Source of the DNA: Pseudomonas sp. 8AS
GTDB lineage: Bacteria; Pseudomonadota; Gammaproteobacteria; Pseudomonadales; Pseudomonadaceae
DNA: 64,000 bases
Direction of reading: 5' to 3'
Assembly: GCF_902506505.1 (NCBI RefSeq)
Contig: NZ_LR733406.1
Span: forward strand, 558,001-622,000
The translations under genes and the position numbers were made by a program. The notes beneath the pieces were generated by a model, which made no database searches, was not told the origin of the DNA, and worked only from the letters and a program-made list of their open reading frames with translations. Below, one piece after another: positions 33,181 through 44,846 of the stretch (the stretch's first letter is position 1; every line of letters begins with the position of its first letter).

Positions 33181-33211
33181 CGACTAGATAAACAGTGAAT
33201 ATCTCTAGTCG
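33181..33211. promoter_or_regulatory. Inverted repeat in the dadR-dadA intergenic region
   Basis: CGACTAGA (33181-33188) and TCTAGTCG (33204-33211) are perfect arms with a 15-base AT-rich spacer. The spacer includes ACAGTGAAT, which pairs with ATTCACTGT at 33094-33102. Candidate DadR site 75 bases upstream of dadA. Confidence 0.5.
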
Positions 33212-33285
33212 TGTCTTCCTATACTGCGGCCCATAACGCTCAGTAAAACAAACGCCAGCGAAAGCTCGCGACGAGGGAGACAATC

Positions 33286-34584
33286 ATGCGTGTTCTGGTT
33301 CTTGGCAGTGGTGTGATCGGTACCGCCAGCGCCTACTACCTGGCCCGTGCCGGCTTCGAGGTGGTGGTGATCGACCGTCAGAACGGCCCGGCCCTGGAAA
33401 CCAGTTTCGCCAACGCAGGGCAAGTCTCTCCCGGCTACGCCTCGCCCTGGGCCGCCCCGGGCGTGCCGCTGAAAGCCATCAAGTGGCTGCTGCAGAAGCA
33501 CGCGCCGCTGGCGATCAAGGCCACCGCCGATATCGACCAGTACCTGTGGATGGCGCAGATGCTGCGCAACTGCACCGCGGCCCGCTACGCGGTGAACAAG
33601 GAGCGCATGGTGCGCCTGTCCGAGTACAGCCGTGACTGCCTCGACGAGCTGCGCGCCGAGACCGGCATCGCCTATGAAGGCCGCCAGCTGGGCACCACCC
33701 AGCTGTTCCGCACCCAGGCCCAGGTCGACAGCGCGGCCAAGGACATCGCCGTGCTGGAAGCCTCCGGCGTGCCCTACGAGCTGCTCGACCGCGACGCCAT
33801 CGCCCGGGTCGAGCCGGCCCTGGCCGGGGTCAAGCACAAGCTGGCCGGCGCCCTGCGCCTGCCCAACGACCAGACCGGCGACTGCCAGATGTTCACCAGC
33901 AAGCTGGCCGAGATGGCCAAGGAGCTGGGCGTGCAGTTCCGCTTCGGCTGCAATATCGAGCGCCTGGATCATGCCGGCGACCGCATCAACGGCGTGTGGG
34001 TCGATGGCAAGCTGGAAACCGCCGACCGTTACGTACTGGCCCTCGGCAGCTACAGCCCGCAGCTGCTCAAGCCGCTGGGCATCAAGGCGCCGGTCTACCC
34101 GCTCAAGGGCTACTCGCTGACCGTGCCGATCACCAATGCGGCGATGGCGCCGAGCTCGACCATCCTCGACGAGACCTACAAGGTCGCCATCACCCGTTTC
34201 GACAACCGCATCCGCGTCGGCGGCATGGCCGAGATCGCCGGTTTCGACCTGTCCCTCAACCCGGCCCGCCGCGCCACCCTGGAGATGATCACCAACGATC
34301 TCTACCCCGAGGGCGGCGACGTGGCCCGGGCCGAGTTCTGGACCGGCCTGCGCCCGGCGACTCCGGACGGCACCCCGATCGTCGGCGCCACCGCCTACCG
34401 CAACCTGTTTCTCAACACCGGACACGGTACCCTTGGCTGGACCATGGCCTGCGGCTCCGGTCGCTACCTCGCCGACCTGATGGCGCAGAAGCGCCCGCAG
34501 ATCAGCAGCGAAGGCCTGGATATTTCCCGCTACGGCAAGACCAAGGAGACCACCAAGCATGTCCATCCAGCGCCTGCACACTGA
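33286..34584 (+). CDS. dadA: D-amino acid dehydrogenase small subunit
   Basis: A 432-residue FAD flavoprotein that deaminates D-amino acids, chiefly D-alanine, passing electrons to the respiratory chain at the inner membrane. FAD-binding [15 protein letters not shown] starts at residue 6; [16 protein letters not shown] (about 42-57) and the C-terminal [17 protein letters not shown] (about 373-389) are family hallmarks. First gene of dadA-ridA-dadX. Together with DadX it uses L-alanine as carbon and nitrogen source. The last 26 bases overlap ridA. Confidence 0.96.
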   Translation: MRVLVLGSGVIGTASAYYLARAGFEVVVIDRQNGPALETSFANAGQVSPGYASPWAAPGVPLKAIKWLLQKHAPLAIKATADIDQYLWMAQMLRNCTAARYAVNKERMVRLSEYSRDCLDELRAETGIAYEGRQLGTTQLFRTQAQVDSAAKDIAVLEASGVPYELLDRDAIARVEPALAGVKHKLAGALRLPNDQTGDCQMFTSKLAEMAKELGVQFRFGCNIERLDHAGDRINGVWVDGKLETADRYVLALGSYSPQLLKPLGIKAPVYPLKGYSLTVPITNAAMAPSSTILDETYKVAITRFDNRIRVGGMAEIAGFDLSLNPARRATLEMITNDLYPEGGDVARAEFWTGLRPATPDGTPIVGATAYRNLFLNTGHGTLGWTMACGSGRYLADLMAQKRPQISSEGLDISRYGKTKETTKHVHPAPAH

Positions 34585-34909
34585 AAAGCGCTACAGCGAA
34601 ATCGTCATCCACAACGGCACCGTCTACCTGGCGGGCCAGCTGGCTGACGACTACGCCGGCGACATCCGCGAGCAGACCCGCCAGACCCTGGCCAATATCG
34701 ACCGCCTGCTGGCCGAAGCCGGCAGCGACAAGACGAAGATCCTCGCGGTGACCATCTACCTCAAGGACATGGCCGACTATGCCGGCATGAACCTGGAGTG
34801 GGACGCCTGGGTCGCCGCAGGCGCCGCCCCCGGCCGTGCCTGCGTCGAGGCCAAGCTGTACGACCCGCGCGTGCTGGTCGAGATGATGGTGACTGCCGCA
34901 CAAGCCTGA
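34559..34909 (+). CDS. ridA: RidA-family enamine/imine deaminase
   Basis: A 116-residue member of the YjgF/YER057c/UK114 family. RidA proteins speed the hydrolysis of reactive imines and enamines released by PLP enzymes and flavin oxidases. Features are [14 protein letters not shown] (about 14-27) and the C-terminal [18 protein letters not shown], with the arginine that binds the substrate carboxylate. Its position, overlapping dadA by 26 bases and ahead of dadX, fits a role in clearing 2-iminopropionate made by DadA. AAGGAGA site inside the end of dadA. A terminator-like hairpin follows. Confidence 0.92.
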   Translation: MSIQRLHTEKRYSEIVIHNGTVYLAGQLADDYAGDIREQTRQTLANIDRLLAEAGSDKTKILAVTIYLKDMADYAGMNLEWDAWVAAGAAPGRACVEAKLYDPRVLVEMMVTAAQA

Positions 34910-34920
34910 ACATCCCGTTC

Positions 34921-34948
34921 GCCCGGCGTCCCCCCGCCGGGCTTTTTT
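34921..34948 (+). terminator. Hairpin terminator between ridA and dadX
   Basis: GCCCGGCG-TCCCCC-CGCCGGGC followed by TTTTTT. It should reduce read-through into dadX, giving less racemase than dehydrogenase. Confidence 0.82.
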
Positions 34949-34970
34949 ATACCCTGAAGAAGCCCGAACC

Positions 34971-36044
34971 ATGCGTCCCGCCCGTGCCCTGATCGACCTC
35001 CAGGCCTTGCGCCACAACTACCAACTGGCCCGCGAAGTCAGCGGCGCGAAAGCCCTGGCGGTGGTCAAGGCCGATGCCTACGGGCATGGCGCCGTGCCTT
35101 GCGCCCAGGCCCTGGCGAGCGAGGTCGACGGCTTCGCCGTGGCCTGCATCGAGGAGGCCCTGGAACTGCGCGCGGCCGGTATCACCCAACCGATCCTGCT
35201 GCTGGAAGGCTTCTTCGAAGCCGCCGAGCTGGCGCTGATCGAGCAGCATGAGCTGTGGTGCGTGGTGCATTCGAGCTGGCAGCTGGAGGCCATCGAGCGC
35301 ACGCCGCTGCAGCGCCCGCTGACCGTCTGGCTGAAGCTGGACTCGGGCATGCACCGGGTCGGTCTGCACCCGGCCGAGTACCGCGACGCCCACCAGCGCC
35401 TGCTGGCCAGCGGCAAGGTGAAGAAGGTCGTACTGATGAGCCACTTCGCCCGCGCCGACGAGCTGGACAGCCCGCGCAGCGCCGAGCAGCTGGCCCTGTT
35501 CCACGAGGCCCGGCATGGCCTGCAGGCCGAAGTCAGCCTGCGCAACTCGCCGGCCATCCTCGGCTGGCCCAGTATTCCGAGTGATTGGGTGCGCCCCGGC
35601 ATCATGCTGTATGGCGCCACCCCGTTCGAGCAGCCGCAGGAACTGGCCGCGCGCCTGCAGCCGGTGATGACCCTGGAATCGCAGATCATCAGCGTGCGCG
35701 AACTGCCGGCCGGCGAGCCGGTGGGCTATGGCGCGCGCTTCGTCAGCGAGCGGCCGACCCGCGTCGGCGTGGTCGCCATGGGCTATGCCGACGGCTACCC
35801 GCGGCATGCGCCGACCGGCACGCCGGTGCTGGTCGACGGGCAAATGACCCGCCTGATCGGCCGGGTGTCGATGGACATGCTCACCGTCGACCTCACCGAT
35901 CTACCCCAGGCCGGGCTCGGCAGCCGGGTCGAGCTGTGGGGGCGCAACGTGCTGGCCAGCGACGTGGCCCAGGCCGCGGGCAGCATTCCCTACCAGCTGT
36001 TTTGCAACTTGAAGCGGGTGCCACTGCTCTATTCCGGGGGCTAG
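34971..36044 (+). CDS. dadX: Catabolic alanine racemase
   Basis: A 357-residue PLP enzyme that interconverts L- and D-alanine. PLP lysine K33 lies in [10 protein letters not shown], and the second catalytic base Y253 in VGYGARF; the C-terminal beta domain follows (about 235-357). It supplies D-alanine to DadA for catabolism and may also serve the cell wall. It lies 61 bases after ridA across the terminator-like hairpin. No separate promoter is evident in that gap. Confidence 0.95.
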   Translation: MRPARALIDLQALRHNYQLAREVSGAKALAVVKADAYGHGAVPCAQALASEVDGFAVACIEEALELRAAGITQPILLLEGFFEAAELALIEQHELWCVVHSSWQLEAIERTPLQRPLTVWLKLDSGMHRVGLHPAEYRDAHQRLLASGKVKKVVLMSHFARADELDSPRSAEQLALFHEARHGLQAEVSLRNSPAILGWPSIPSDWVRPGIMLYGATPFEQPQELAARLQPVMTLESQIISVRELPAGEPVGYGARFVSERPTRVGVVAMGYADGYPRHAPTGTPVLVDGQMTRLIGRVSMDMLTVDLTDLPQAGLGSRVELWGRNVLASDVAQAAGSIPYQLFCNLKRVPLLYSGG

Positions 36045-36149
36045 TGAGCGCCGCGCAAAGGATTTGCAAACACCCTGTTGTAAATACTGAACACTGTTGC
36101 CATGATACGGCCAACTTTCCGTATCTGCTCCTCAAGGAGGACTCCAGCA

Positions 36150-36698
36150 TTGGACGTCGGTGTTCGACTGCAATCCATTCGCAAACTCAAAGGCCTTTCC
36201 CAGCGTGAACTCGCCAAGCGGGCGGGGGTCACCAACAGCACCATCTCGATGATCGAGAAAAACAGCGTGAGCCCCTCGATCAGCTCGCTGAAAAAGGTGC
36301 TTGGCGGCATTCCCATGTCGCTGGTGGAATTCTTCTCCCTCGACATGGAGCAGGACAACCAGACGCAGGTGGTGTACCGGGCCGACGAACTCACCGACCT
36401 TTCCAGCGGCGCCGTGACCATGAAGCTGATCGGCAAGGCGCATCCCAGCCGGGCCATCACCTTCCTCGATGAAACCTATCCGCCTGGCTCGGATACCGGC
36501 GACGAGATGTACGCCCATGAAGGCGAAGAGGCCGGCATGCTGGTGGAAGGGCGGCTGGAACTGACCGTGGGCGCCGACGTGTTCGTTCTCGAACCGGGCG
36601 ACAGCTACTACTTCGACAGCACCAAGCCGCACCGCTTCCGCAATCCCTATGACCGCCCGGCACGCTTGATCAGCGCCACCACGCCGGCCAACTTCTGA
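36150..36698 (+). CDS. pauR: XRE-cupin repressor of polyamine catabolism (PauR/PuuR type)
   Basis: A 182-residue regulator. The N-terminal helix-turn-helix (about 6-60: KGLSQRELAKRAGVTNSTIS) is joined to a C-terminal cupin sensor (about 105-175: DEMYAHEGEEAGMLVEGRLE split over the strand, then LEPGDSYYFDSTKPHRF). The start is a TTG at 36150, chosen because AAGGAGG lies 9 bases before it and it gives the family N-terminus DVGVRLQSIRKLKG; ATG-initiated readings add unrelated residues. PauR represses putrescine and cadaverine catabolic genes in P. aeruginosa. The shared dyads at 10828 and 27370 are its probable operators here. Confidence 0.9.
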   Translation: MDVGVRLQSIRKLKGLSQRELAKRAGVTNSTISMIEKNSVSPSISSLKKVLGGIPMSLVEFFSLDMEQDNQTQVVYRADELTDLSSGAVTMKLIGKAHPSRAITFLDETYPPGSDTGDEMYAHEGEEAGMLVEGRLELTVGADVFVLEPGDSYYFDSTKPHRFRNPYDRPARLISATTPANF

Positions 36699-36842
36699 GC
36701 CGGCCAGGACTTTCGGCTCGGGCCGAAAGTCCAATATCCCTGCGACAACTTGGGTTGTTCCGGCCGGCAGGCCTAACCGTTATACTGCGCCCGCTCGCGA
36801 AACCGTGGCCGCGAGCGTGACTAGCCACAATGAGGGTGTACC

Positions 36843-37265
36843 GTGAACCTGATCAAGAAGATGCTGGTGGCACAAGCTGCCGTATTGGCCCTGTGGGCTG
36901 TGAGCGCTCAGGCTGCGACCAACGACGAGATCGCCGAGCGCATCAAGCCGGTGGGTGAAGTCTGCGTGCAAGGCCAAGAGTGCAAAGGCGTAGGCGCTGT
37001 TGCAGCGGCTACCGGTGGTGGCGCCAAGTCCGCCGACGACGTGATCGCTGCCCATTGCGGCGCCTGCCACAACGCCGGCGTGCTGGGTGCGCCGAAAGTT
37101 GGCGACGGCGCCGCGTGGAAAACCCGTGCCGACGCCAAGGGCGGTGTCGACGGCCTGCTGAAGTCGGCCATCGCCGGCATCAACGCCATGCCGCCGAAAG
37201 GCACCTGCGCCACCTGCTCGGATGACGAGCTGAAGAGCGCCATCCAGAAGATGTCCGGCCTGTAA
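36843..37265 (+). CDS. cycB: Cytochrome c5
   Basis: A 140-residue exported cytochrome c5. The signal peptide ends VSAQA before ATNDE. The single haem site is C72-GA-C75-H76, the distal Met ligand is M116 in INAMPPKG, and C122/C125 in CATC form the disulfide typical of c5. It carries electrons in the periplasm to terminal oxidases. The start is GTG with a GAGGGTG site. TATACT at 36781 is a probable minus-10 box. A strong terminator follows 21 bases after the stop. Confidence 0.94.
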   Translation: MNLIKKMLVAQAAVLALWAVSAQAATNDEIAERIKPVGEVCVQGQECKGVGAVAAATGGGAKSADDVIAAHCGACHNAGVLGAPKVGDGAAWKTRADAKGGVDGLLKSAIAGINAMPPKGTCATCSDDELKSAIQKMSGL

Positions 37266-37285
37266 TAACAGCCCCGACATCGCCG

Positions 37286-37313
37286 AAAAAACCGCCCTCC
37301 GGGCGGTTTTTTT
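37286..37313 (+). terminator. Rho-independent terminator after cycB
   Basis: AACCGCCC-TCC-GGGCGGTT flanked by A and T runs on either side, so it may also work for the convergent WG-repeat gene. Confidence 0.88.
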
Positions 37314-37391
37314 ATGCCCGCGCTTTGCTGGTTGGGCGAGCTGCAGCCTTTATGGCTGCAGCCGCGCCTATGGCAGGCGTGCACACGGCGC

Positions 37392-39950
37392 TTACCACCT
37401 GCCGAACAGCCGGCCGAACAGGCCCGGTTTCTTCTGTTGCCGGAGCAGCTCCTTGACCAGCTCGTGGGCCCCCGGCACCGCGGATTCCACGGCCTTGCGC
37501 AGCCAGCCGAGGGCTTGCTCCTGGCTCGACGCTTCACCCAGCAGCAGCTTGGCCAGGTCCAGATAGGCCGCTTCGTGCGCCTGCTCGCAGGCGATCTGCA
37601 GGTGTTCGCGGGCCTTGTGCGGGTTGCCCGGGCAGCCCAGGCCATACTGCTGCATGCGGCCCAGCCGCCAGTGCGCATAGCCGTAGCCGAGGCCGATGGC
37701 GTGCTGGTAGTAGCGCTGGGCCTGGGCATAGTCCTCGCGCTGTTCGTAGAGCCAGCCCAGGTGATTGGCGCTCTCGTCGCGCTCGCCAAAGCGCCAGGCC
37801 GCCAGGTAGTGCTGCAGGGCCAGATCCTGATCGCCCACGGGTGGCTGCTGTTCGAACAGCAACCTGGCCAGTTCCAGGTGTGCGGCGCGATGGCCGCGCT
37901 CGCTGGCCAGTTGGTAGTAGTGGCGTGCCTGGGCGGGGTCCGGCGCGCAGCCCTGGCCGTGCAGGTAGCAGTAGCCCAGATTGCGTGCGGCCAGGGCCGA
38001 GCCGGCGTCGCTGGCGCGCTGGAAACAGGCGAGGGCGCCGGCGTAGTCCTGGTCGGCATGCTCCAGCAGGCAGCCCAGGTCATTGAAGGCGTCGCTGTTA
38101 CCCAGCTCCACGGCGCGCAGCAGCAGTGGGCGGGCCTTCTCGTAGTCCTGCGCGTCCAGGGCGACCAGGCCGCGGCGGTGGCTGTCCAGAGCCTGCCAGA
38201 GATCGCCCGCACTGTTTTGCAGGCAGGCCTGCTGCACCTCGCTGAGGCCGAACTGGGCGTAGCGGTCGACGATCTGCAGGGCGCGCTCGGCGGCCAGTGG
38301 CTGGCAGCTGCCGTCTTCCTGCAGGAGCCAGGCCTGTTCGGCGTGGAACACCAGAGCCAGCTCATCGCTTTGCACGAAGCGGCGCTCGGCGGCTGCCTGG
38401 TCGAGCGGTTCGCGCAGCCACCGGCCCTGGCTGTCGAGGATGCCCCAGCAGCCGTCCAGGCAGGCGTTGAAATAGTTTTCGTGCAGGCTCTCCAGGCGCT
38501 CGAAGCGCGGCTCCACCGTCCAGCCGGCCTGCACGCCGCCACGGTACAGGCCCCAGCGCGTGTTCTCCCGCACCAGGCAGTAGTGGCTGCCGTCGGCGCC
38601 CCGGCAGCCCTGTTGCAGCTCGATCCGGGCATAGGCGCAGGGCAGCAGCCAGCACCCGTCCTGGTGGCGATAGAGGCCGTACTGGCGGTTGTCGCGCACC
38701 CGCCAGGCCTGCATCTCGTGCAGGTAGTCGAGCGCCTGGTACTCGCCGGGCAGCAGGGCCTGGCCCAGCTCGTCGAGGGCGCGCCACAGCCACTGCTTAC
38801 CCTCGCGACGGCGGATCAGATAGGCTTCGCCGCCCTTGCCCAGGCTGACGCTGTTGATGTTATCCAGGCCAATGGCGCCAAGGTCGTGGAAGCGCGTGGT
38901 GAACAGGTGTTGCGGGCCTTTGGACGGCTTCGCGCTGTAGTAGCCCTCGTAGGCGTGGATCTGCTGGTACTGGGCCGGCAGCATCCAGCGGCCATTGGGG
39001 TCGATCACCCCCCAGAGTTCGCCTTGTTGCACGCTCCAGTAGGCGCCGGTGTAATCCAGGGCCTCGCCGCCGTCGAACTGGCAGGGCAGCGTTACCCGGC
39101 CCTGGCGGTCGATCAGGCCGTAGCGGCCACCCTCGGTGATCAGTGCATGCTCGCCGATGAAGTCGAAGGCGTCCTCGAACTGGCAGGCGATCACTTCGCG
39201 GCCCTGGCGGTCGACATAGCCGAAACGGCCGTCGTGCTGCACGCAGGCCAGCCCGCTGGGCCAGTCGAAATCGAAGAAGGCCTGGTAGCGCGGCTCGATC
39301 AGTACCCGTCCATCGGCGCCGCGCAGGCCGTAGCGCTGGTTCTCGCAGAAGATTTCCAGGCCGTCCTCGTCCTCGGCCAGCTGCGCACCCAGCGGTTCCC
39401 AGCCGTAGTCGTAGTCGTAGTTGCCCAGATTGAGCACGGCGCGGAAGCTGCCGGCCCAGGGCGCGTCGACCCCTGGGCAGTTGTCCAGCAGCAGCGGGTT
39501 GTCGCAGGCGATCGCCTCGCGGATACAGGCGTTGGCCTGCTCGATTTCGTCGAGCAGGGCCTCGGCCTGGGTGCGCCGGTCGTCGTCGCTCATGTTGAAC
39601 ACGTCCCAGGCGTCCAGGTGGAACCAGGCGTGGCAGGCCTGCTTGTCGAGCAGCTGGAAGATCTTCTGCCGCGCCGTGCGGAAGGCCTCGACATCATCCA
39701 GCAGGCTGCCGGCGTGGCGTTCGATGAAGTCGTAGAACTCGCGCAGGGCCTGGATGCCGGCCTTGGCCTCGGCGTACAGGCCTTCCTCGCTGCCCGGGCT
39801 GTTGTAGCAGTTGGCGCCGACGCAGGGGGCCGCGCTGAACAGCGGTTGCAACAGCAGGGGCAGCTCGTAGCCCCACTCCATCAGGAGCTGGCTGTCGTCG
39901 TCGCTGCTGCCGACGACGGCCTTGTTGTACAGGTACATGCGGTGGGACAT
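37392..39950 (-). CDS. Large WG-repeat plus Sel1-repeat protein
   Basis: 852 residues without signal peptide or membrane segment. The N-terminal region (1-190) has no family that I recognise. Residues about 195-590 hold repeated WG units such as RYGLRGADGRVLIEPRYQAF, GRFGYVDRQGREVI and RYGLIDRQGRVTLPCQFD. Residues about 600-830 hold Sel1/TPR-like units such as GYCYLHGQGCAPDPAQARHY and AHWRLGRMQQYGLGCPGNPHKAREH. Both repeat types are protein-interaction scaffolds, so a scaffold or effector-like role is likely. A strong AAGGAGG site precedes the ATG. Monocistronic, between cycB and xpt. Confidence 0.85.
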   Translation of the reverse strand: MSHRMYLYNKAVVGSSDDDSQLLMEWGYELPLLLQPLFSAAPCVGANCYNSPGSEEGLYAEAKAGIQALREFYDFIERHAGSLLDDVEAFRTARQKIFQLLDKQACHAWFHLDAWDVFNMSDDDRRTQAEALLDEIEQANACIREAIACDNPLLLDNCPGVDAPWAGSFRAVLNLGNYDYDYGWEPLGAQLAEDEDGLEIFCENQRYGLRGADGRVLIEPRYQAFFDFDWPSGLACVQHDGRFGYVDRQGREVIACQFEDAFDFIGEHALITEGGRYGLIDRQGRVTLPCQFDGGEALDYTGAYWSVQQGELWGVIDPNGRWMLPAQYQQIHAYEGYYSAKPSKGPQHLFTTRFHDLGAIGLDNINSVSLGKGGEAYLIRRREGKQWLWRALDELGQALLPGEYQALDYLHEMQAWRVRDNRQYGLYRHQDGCWLLPCAYARIELQQGCRGADGSHYCLVRENTRWGLYRGGVQAGWTVEPRFERLESLHENYFNACLDGCWGILDSQGRWLREPLDQAAAERRFVQSDELALVFHAEQAWLLQEDGSCQPLAAERALQIVDRYAQFGLSEVQQACLQNSAGDLWQALDSHRRGLVALDAQDYEKARPLLLRAVELGNSDAFNDLGCLLEHADQDYAGALACFQRASDAGSALAARNLGYCYLHGQGCAPDPAQARHYYQLASERGHRAAHLELARLLFEQQPPVGDQDLALQHYLAAWRFGERDESANHLGWLYEQREDYAQAQRYYQHAIGLGYGYAHWRLGRMQQYGLGCPGNPHKAREHLQIACEQAHEAAYLDLAKLLLGEASSQEQALGWLRKAVESAVPGAHELVKELLRQQKKPGLFGRLFGRW

Positions 39951-40029
39951 GGCGACGGCCTCCTTGCCTGGGAGGCGCCAGTATAGGGCGTGGCCGCCGT
40001 GCGAGCTGTGCGCCGGCCGGCAGCCCTGC

Positions 40030-42772
<2,743 letters not shown>

Positions 42773-43070
42773 GGCGAAGGTATCAACGAGGGGGAAAACG
42801 AGGGGCGCATTCTAGCAGGCCGGGCCGGACGACGGGCCGCCGTCCGATGACCCGCCCCAGGGGCCGGGTTGTCGATAAAAAGCCGCGGGAGTGTGCGCTG
42901 AGTCGCTATTTTCAGTGATCAAGTACGATTGTTCCAATTGGTGCCGGTTGCCCCTGCTATGTCTTTCCCTCAGGATGCGCAGGAATCTGCACAGGGACAG
43001 GCAGGCAAGAGACGCCGATTACGGCGCACGCAGACGCGATAAGTCTGCCTTCTGGCCCTGGGGAGGTCGT

Positions 43071-44744
43071 TTGTCCGCGCTTGTCGAACCATTGCGCCTG
43101 GTCCTGCTGGCCGAACAGCCGGAATGGGCCACCTTGTTGCGAACCCGACTGGAGGCGTTGGACGGCGTTTATCCGCTGATCACCGCGCCCACCTGGGAAG
43201 CCGCCTGCAGCCTGTTCGACGACCCCTACGCCGGCCTGCTGCTGACCACTCCGGCCTGCCAGCCCGAGCCCGGACGCTGCCCGCTGCCCACCGTGCTGCT
43301 GCTCGACGCCGAACCCGAAGAGGCGCCGGAAGACGTCTACGACTGGCTGGTGCGTGAGCAGCTCAGCGTCGACATGCTGCGCCGCTGCCTGCGCTATGCG
43401 CGCGAACGCAGCCAGTTGCAGGGCACCCTGCAGCGCCTGGCCGAGCAGGACCCGCTGACCGGCATCGCCAACCGCCTGGGCTTCCACACCCTGCTGGCCG
43501 CCCATCTGGCCGAATACCGCGGCCGCGGCCTGGCCCTCGGCCATCTCGATCTGGACAACTTCCGCCACGCCAACGATGCCCTCGGCCATCAGGGCGGCGA
43601 TCGCCTGATCCTCCAGGTGGTGGCGCGGCTCAAGGGCCAGCTGGACGCCTGCGACTGCGTGGCCCGCCTGGGCAGCGACGAATTCGCCCTGCTGATCGAC
43701 ACCCGCCGCGATCCGCGGCGGGCGGAGAAGATCGCCGAACGCATCACCGAAGCTTTGGCCGAGCCCTACTGGGTGGATGGCGAGAGCCTGCTGATCGGCT
43801 GCAGTCTGGGCATCGCCCATGCCCGCGCGGACGCCGGCGCCGACCCGCTGATGTGGCACGCGCACATCGCCATGCAGCAGGCCAAGCTGGCCCAGGGCTG
43901 CACCTTCCATGTCTTCGACGAGCGCATCAACCGCGGTGCGCGCAGCCTGGCCGACCTGGAAAGCGAGCTGCGCCGCGCCCTGCGCCGCGACGAGCTGGAG
44001 CTGCATTACCAGCCGCGCCTGTGCCTGCGCAGCGGGCGCATCCTCGGCCTGGAGGCGCTGGTGCGCTGGCGCCATGGCGAACGCGGCCTGCTCGGCCCGG
44101 ACGAGTTCGTGCCGCTGGCCGAGGAAAGCGGGCTGATCATTCCCCTCGGCTACTGGGTGATCAGCCGCGCCCTGCGCGACATGCAGTGGCTGCGCGGGCG
44201 CGGCCTGCCGGCACTGCACATGGCGGTCAACCTGTCGTTCCGCCAGTTCCAGGACAGCCAGCTGCTGGGCACCCTGCAGCGGCTGATCGAGGAGCGCGGG
44301 GTGGATGCCCAGTGGCTCGAATTCGAGCTGACCGAAACCGCGGTGATGCGCCGCAGCGACCAGGTACAGCAGACCATGCAGGCCCTCGGCCGGCTCGGCG
44401 TGCGCTTCTCCCTGGACGACTTCGGCACCGGCTTCTCCTCCTTCGTGCACCTGAACAGCCTGCCGATCGCCTTGCTGAAGATCGACAAGAGCTTCGTCGC
44501 CGGCATGGGCGAGCGCGCGGAGAACCGCCAGCTGGTGCGGGCGATGATCAACCTGGCGCACAACCTCCATCTGGAAGTGGTCGCCGAGGGGGTGGAGAAC
44601 GCCGAGCAGCTGGCCCTGCTGCGCCAGTTCGGCTGCGACCAGGTGCAGGGCTACCTGATCAGCAAGGCCCTGCCGCTGGCCGAGCTGGCGCGCTTTTTGG
44701 TGTTCGGCGCGCGCCAGTCGCTATTGAGTGGCTTGCCGTCGTAG
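43071..44744 (+). CDS. Degenerate-GGDEF/EAL cyclic di-GMP phosphodiesterase (ProE-like)
   Basis: 557 residues from a TTG start with GGGAGG 4 bases upstream (an ATG-initiated 617-residue reading has a non-protein-like extension). The N-terminal receiver-like region (about 6-100) lacks clear phosphorylation residues. The GGDEF domain (about 120-285) has GSDEF at 201-205, so cyclase activity is doubtful, though it may bind GTP. The EAL domain (about 295-550) is complete: EAL 328-330, ELTET, LDDFGTGFSS, LKIDKSFV and AEGVEN. It should hydrolyse c-di-GMP. It corresponds in position to PA5295 (ProE) of P. aeruginosa. The TAG stop lies inside a family C repeat. Confidence 0.88.
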   Translation: MSALVEPLRLVLLAEQPEWATLLRTRLEALDGVYPLITAPTWEAACSLFDDPYAGLLLTTPACQPEPGRCPLPTVLLLDAEPEEAPEDVYDWLVREQLSVDMLRRCLRYARERSQLQGTLQRLAEQDPLTGIANRLGFHTLLAAHLAEYRGRGLALGHLDLDNFRHANDALGHQGGDRLILQVVARLKGQLDACDCVARLGSDEFALLIDTRRDPRRAEKIAERITEALAEPYWVDGESLLIGCSLGIAHARADAGADPLMWHAHIAMQQAKLAQGCTFHVFDERINRGARSLADLESELRRALRRDELELHYQPRLCLRSGRILGLEALVRWRHGERGLLGPDEFVPLAEESGLIIPLGYWVISRALRDMQWLRGRGLPALHMAVNLSFRQFQDSQLLGTLQRLIEERGVDAQWLEFELTETAVMRRSDQVQQTMQALGRLGVRFSLDDFGTGFSSFVHLNSLPIALLKIDKSFVAGMGERAENRQLVRAMINLAHNLHLEVVAEGVENAEQLALLRQFGCDQVQGYLISKALPLAELARFLVFGARQSLLSGLPS

Positions 44745-44846
44745 GTTGGGTGAGCGCAGCGAAGCCCAACGGCTGACTGACCAGCCACAATGCGGCCGAA
44801 CCTTTGCCCGTTGGGCTTCGGCGCTGCGCGCCTCAACCCAACCTAC
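44741..44846. repeat. Palindromic repeat, family C, copy 3
   Basis: GTAGGTTGGGTGAGCG at the left and CTCAACCCAACCTAC at the right, with inner GAAGCCCAACGG/CCGTTGGGCTTC arms. It fills the space between the convergent EAL and MATE genes and supplies the TAG stops of both, one from each arm. Confidence 0.88.

Noticed and set aside
37314..39986. An 890-codon plus-strand open frame opposite the WG-repeat gene
   Set aside because: It is the antisense shadow of a GC-rich gene: runs of A, V, L, G and Q without domains, no ribosome-binding site, and the opposite strand encodes clear WG and Sel1 repeats.
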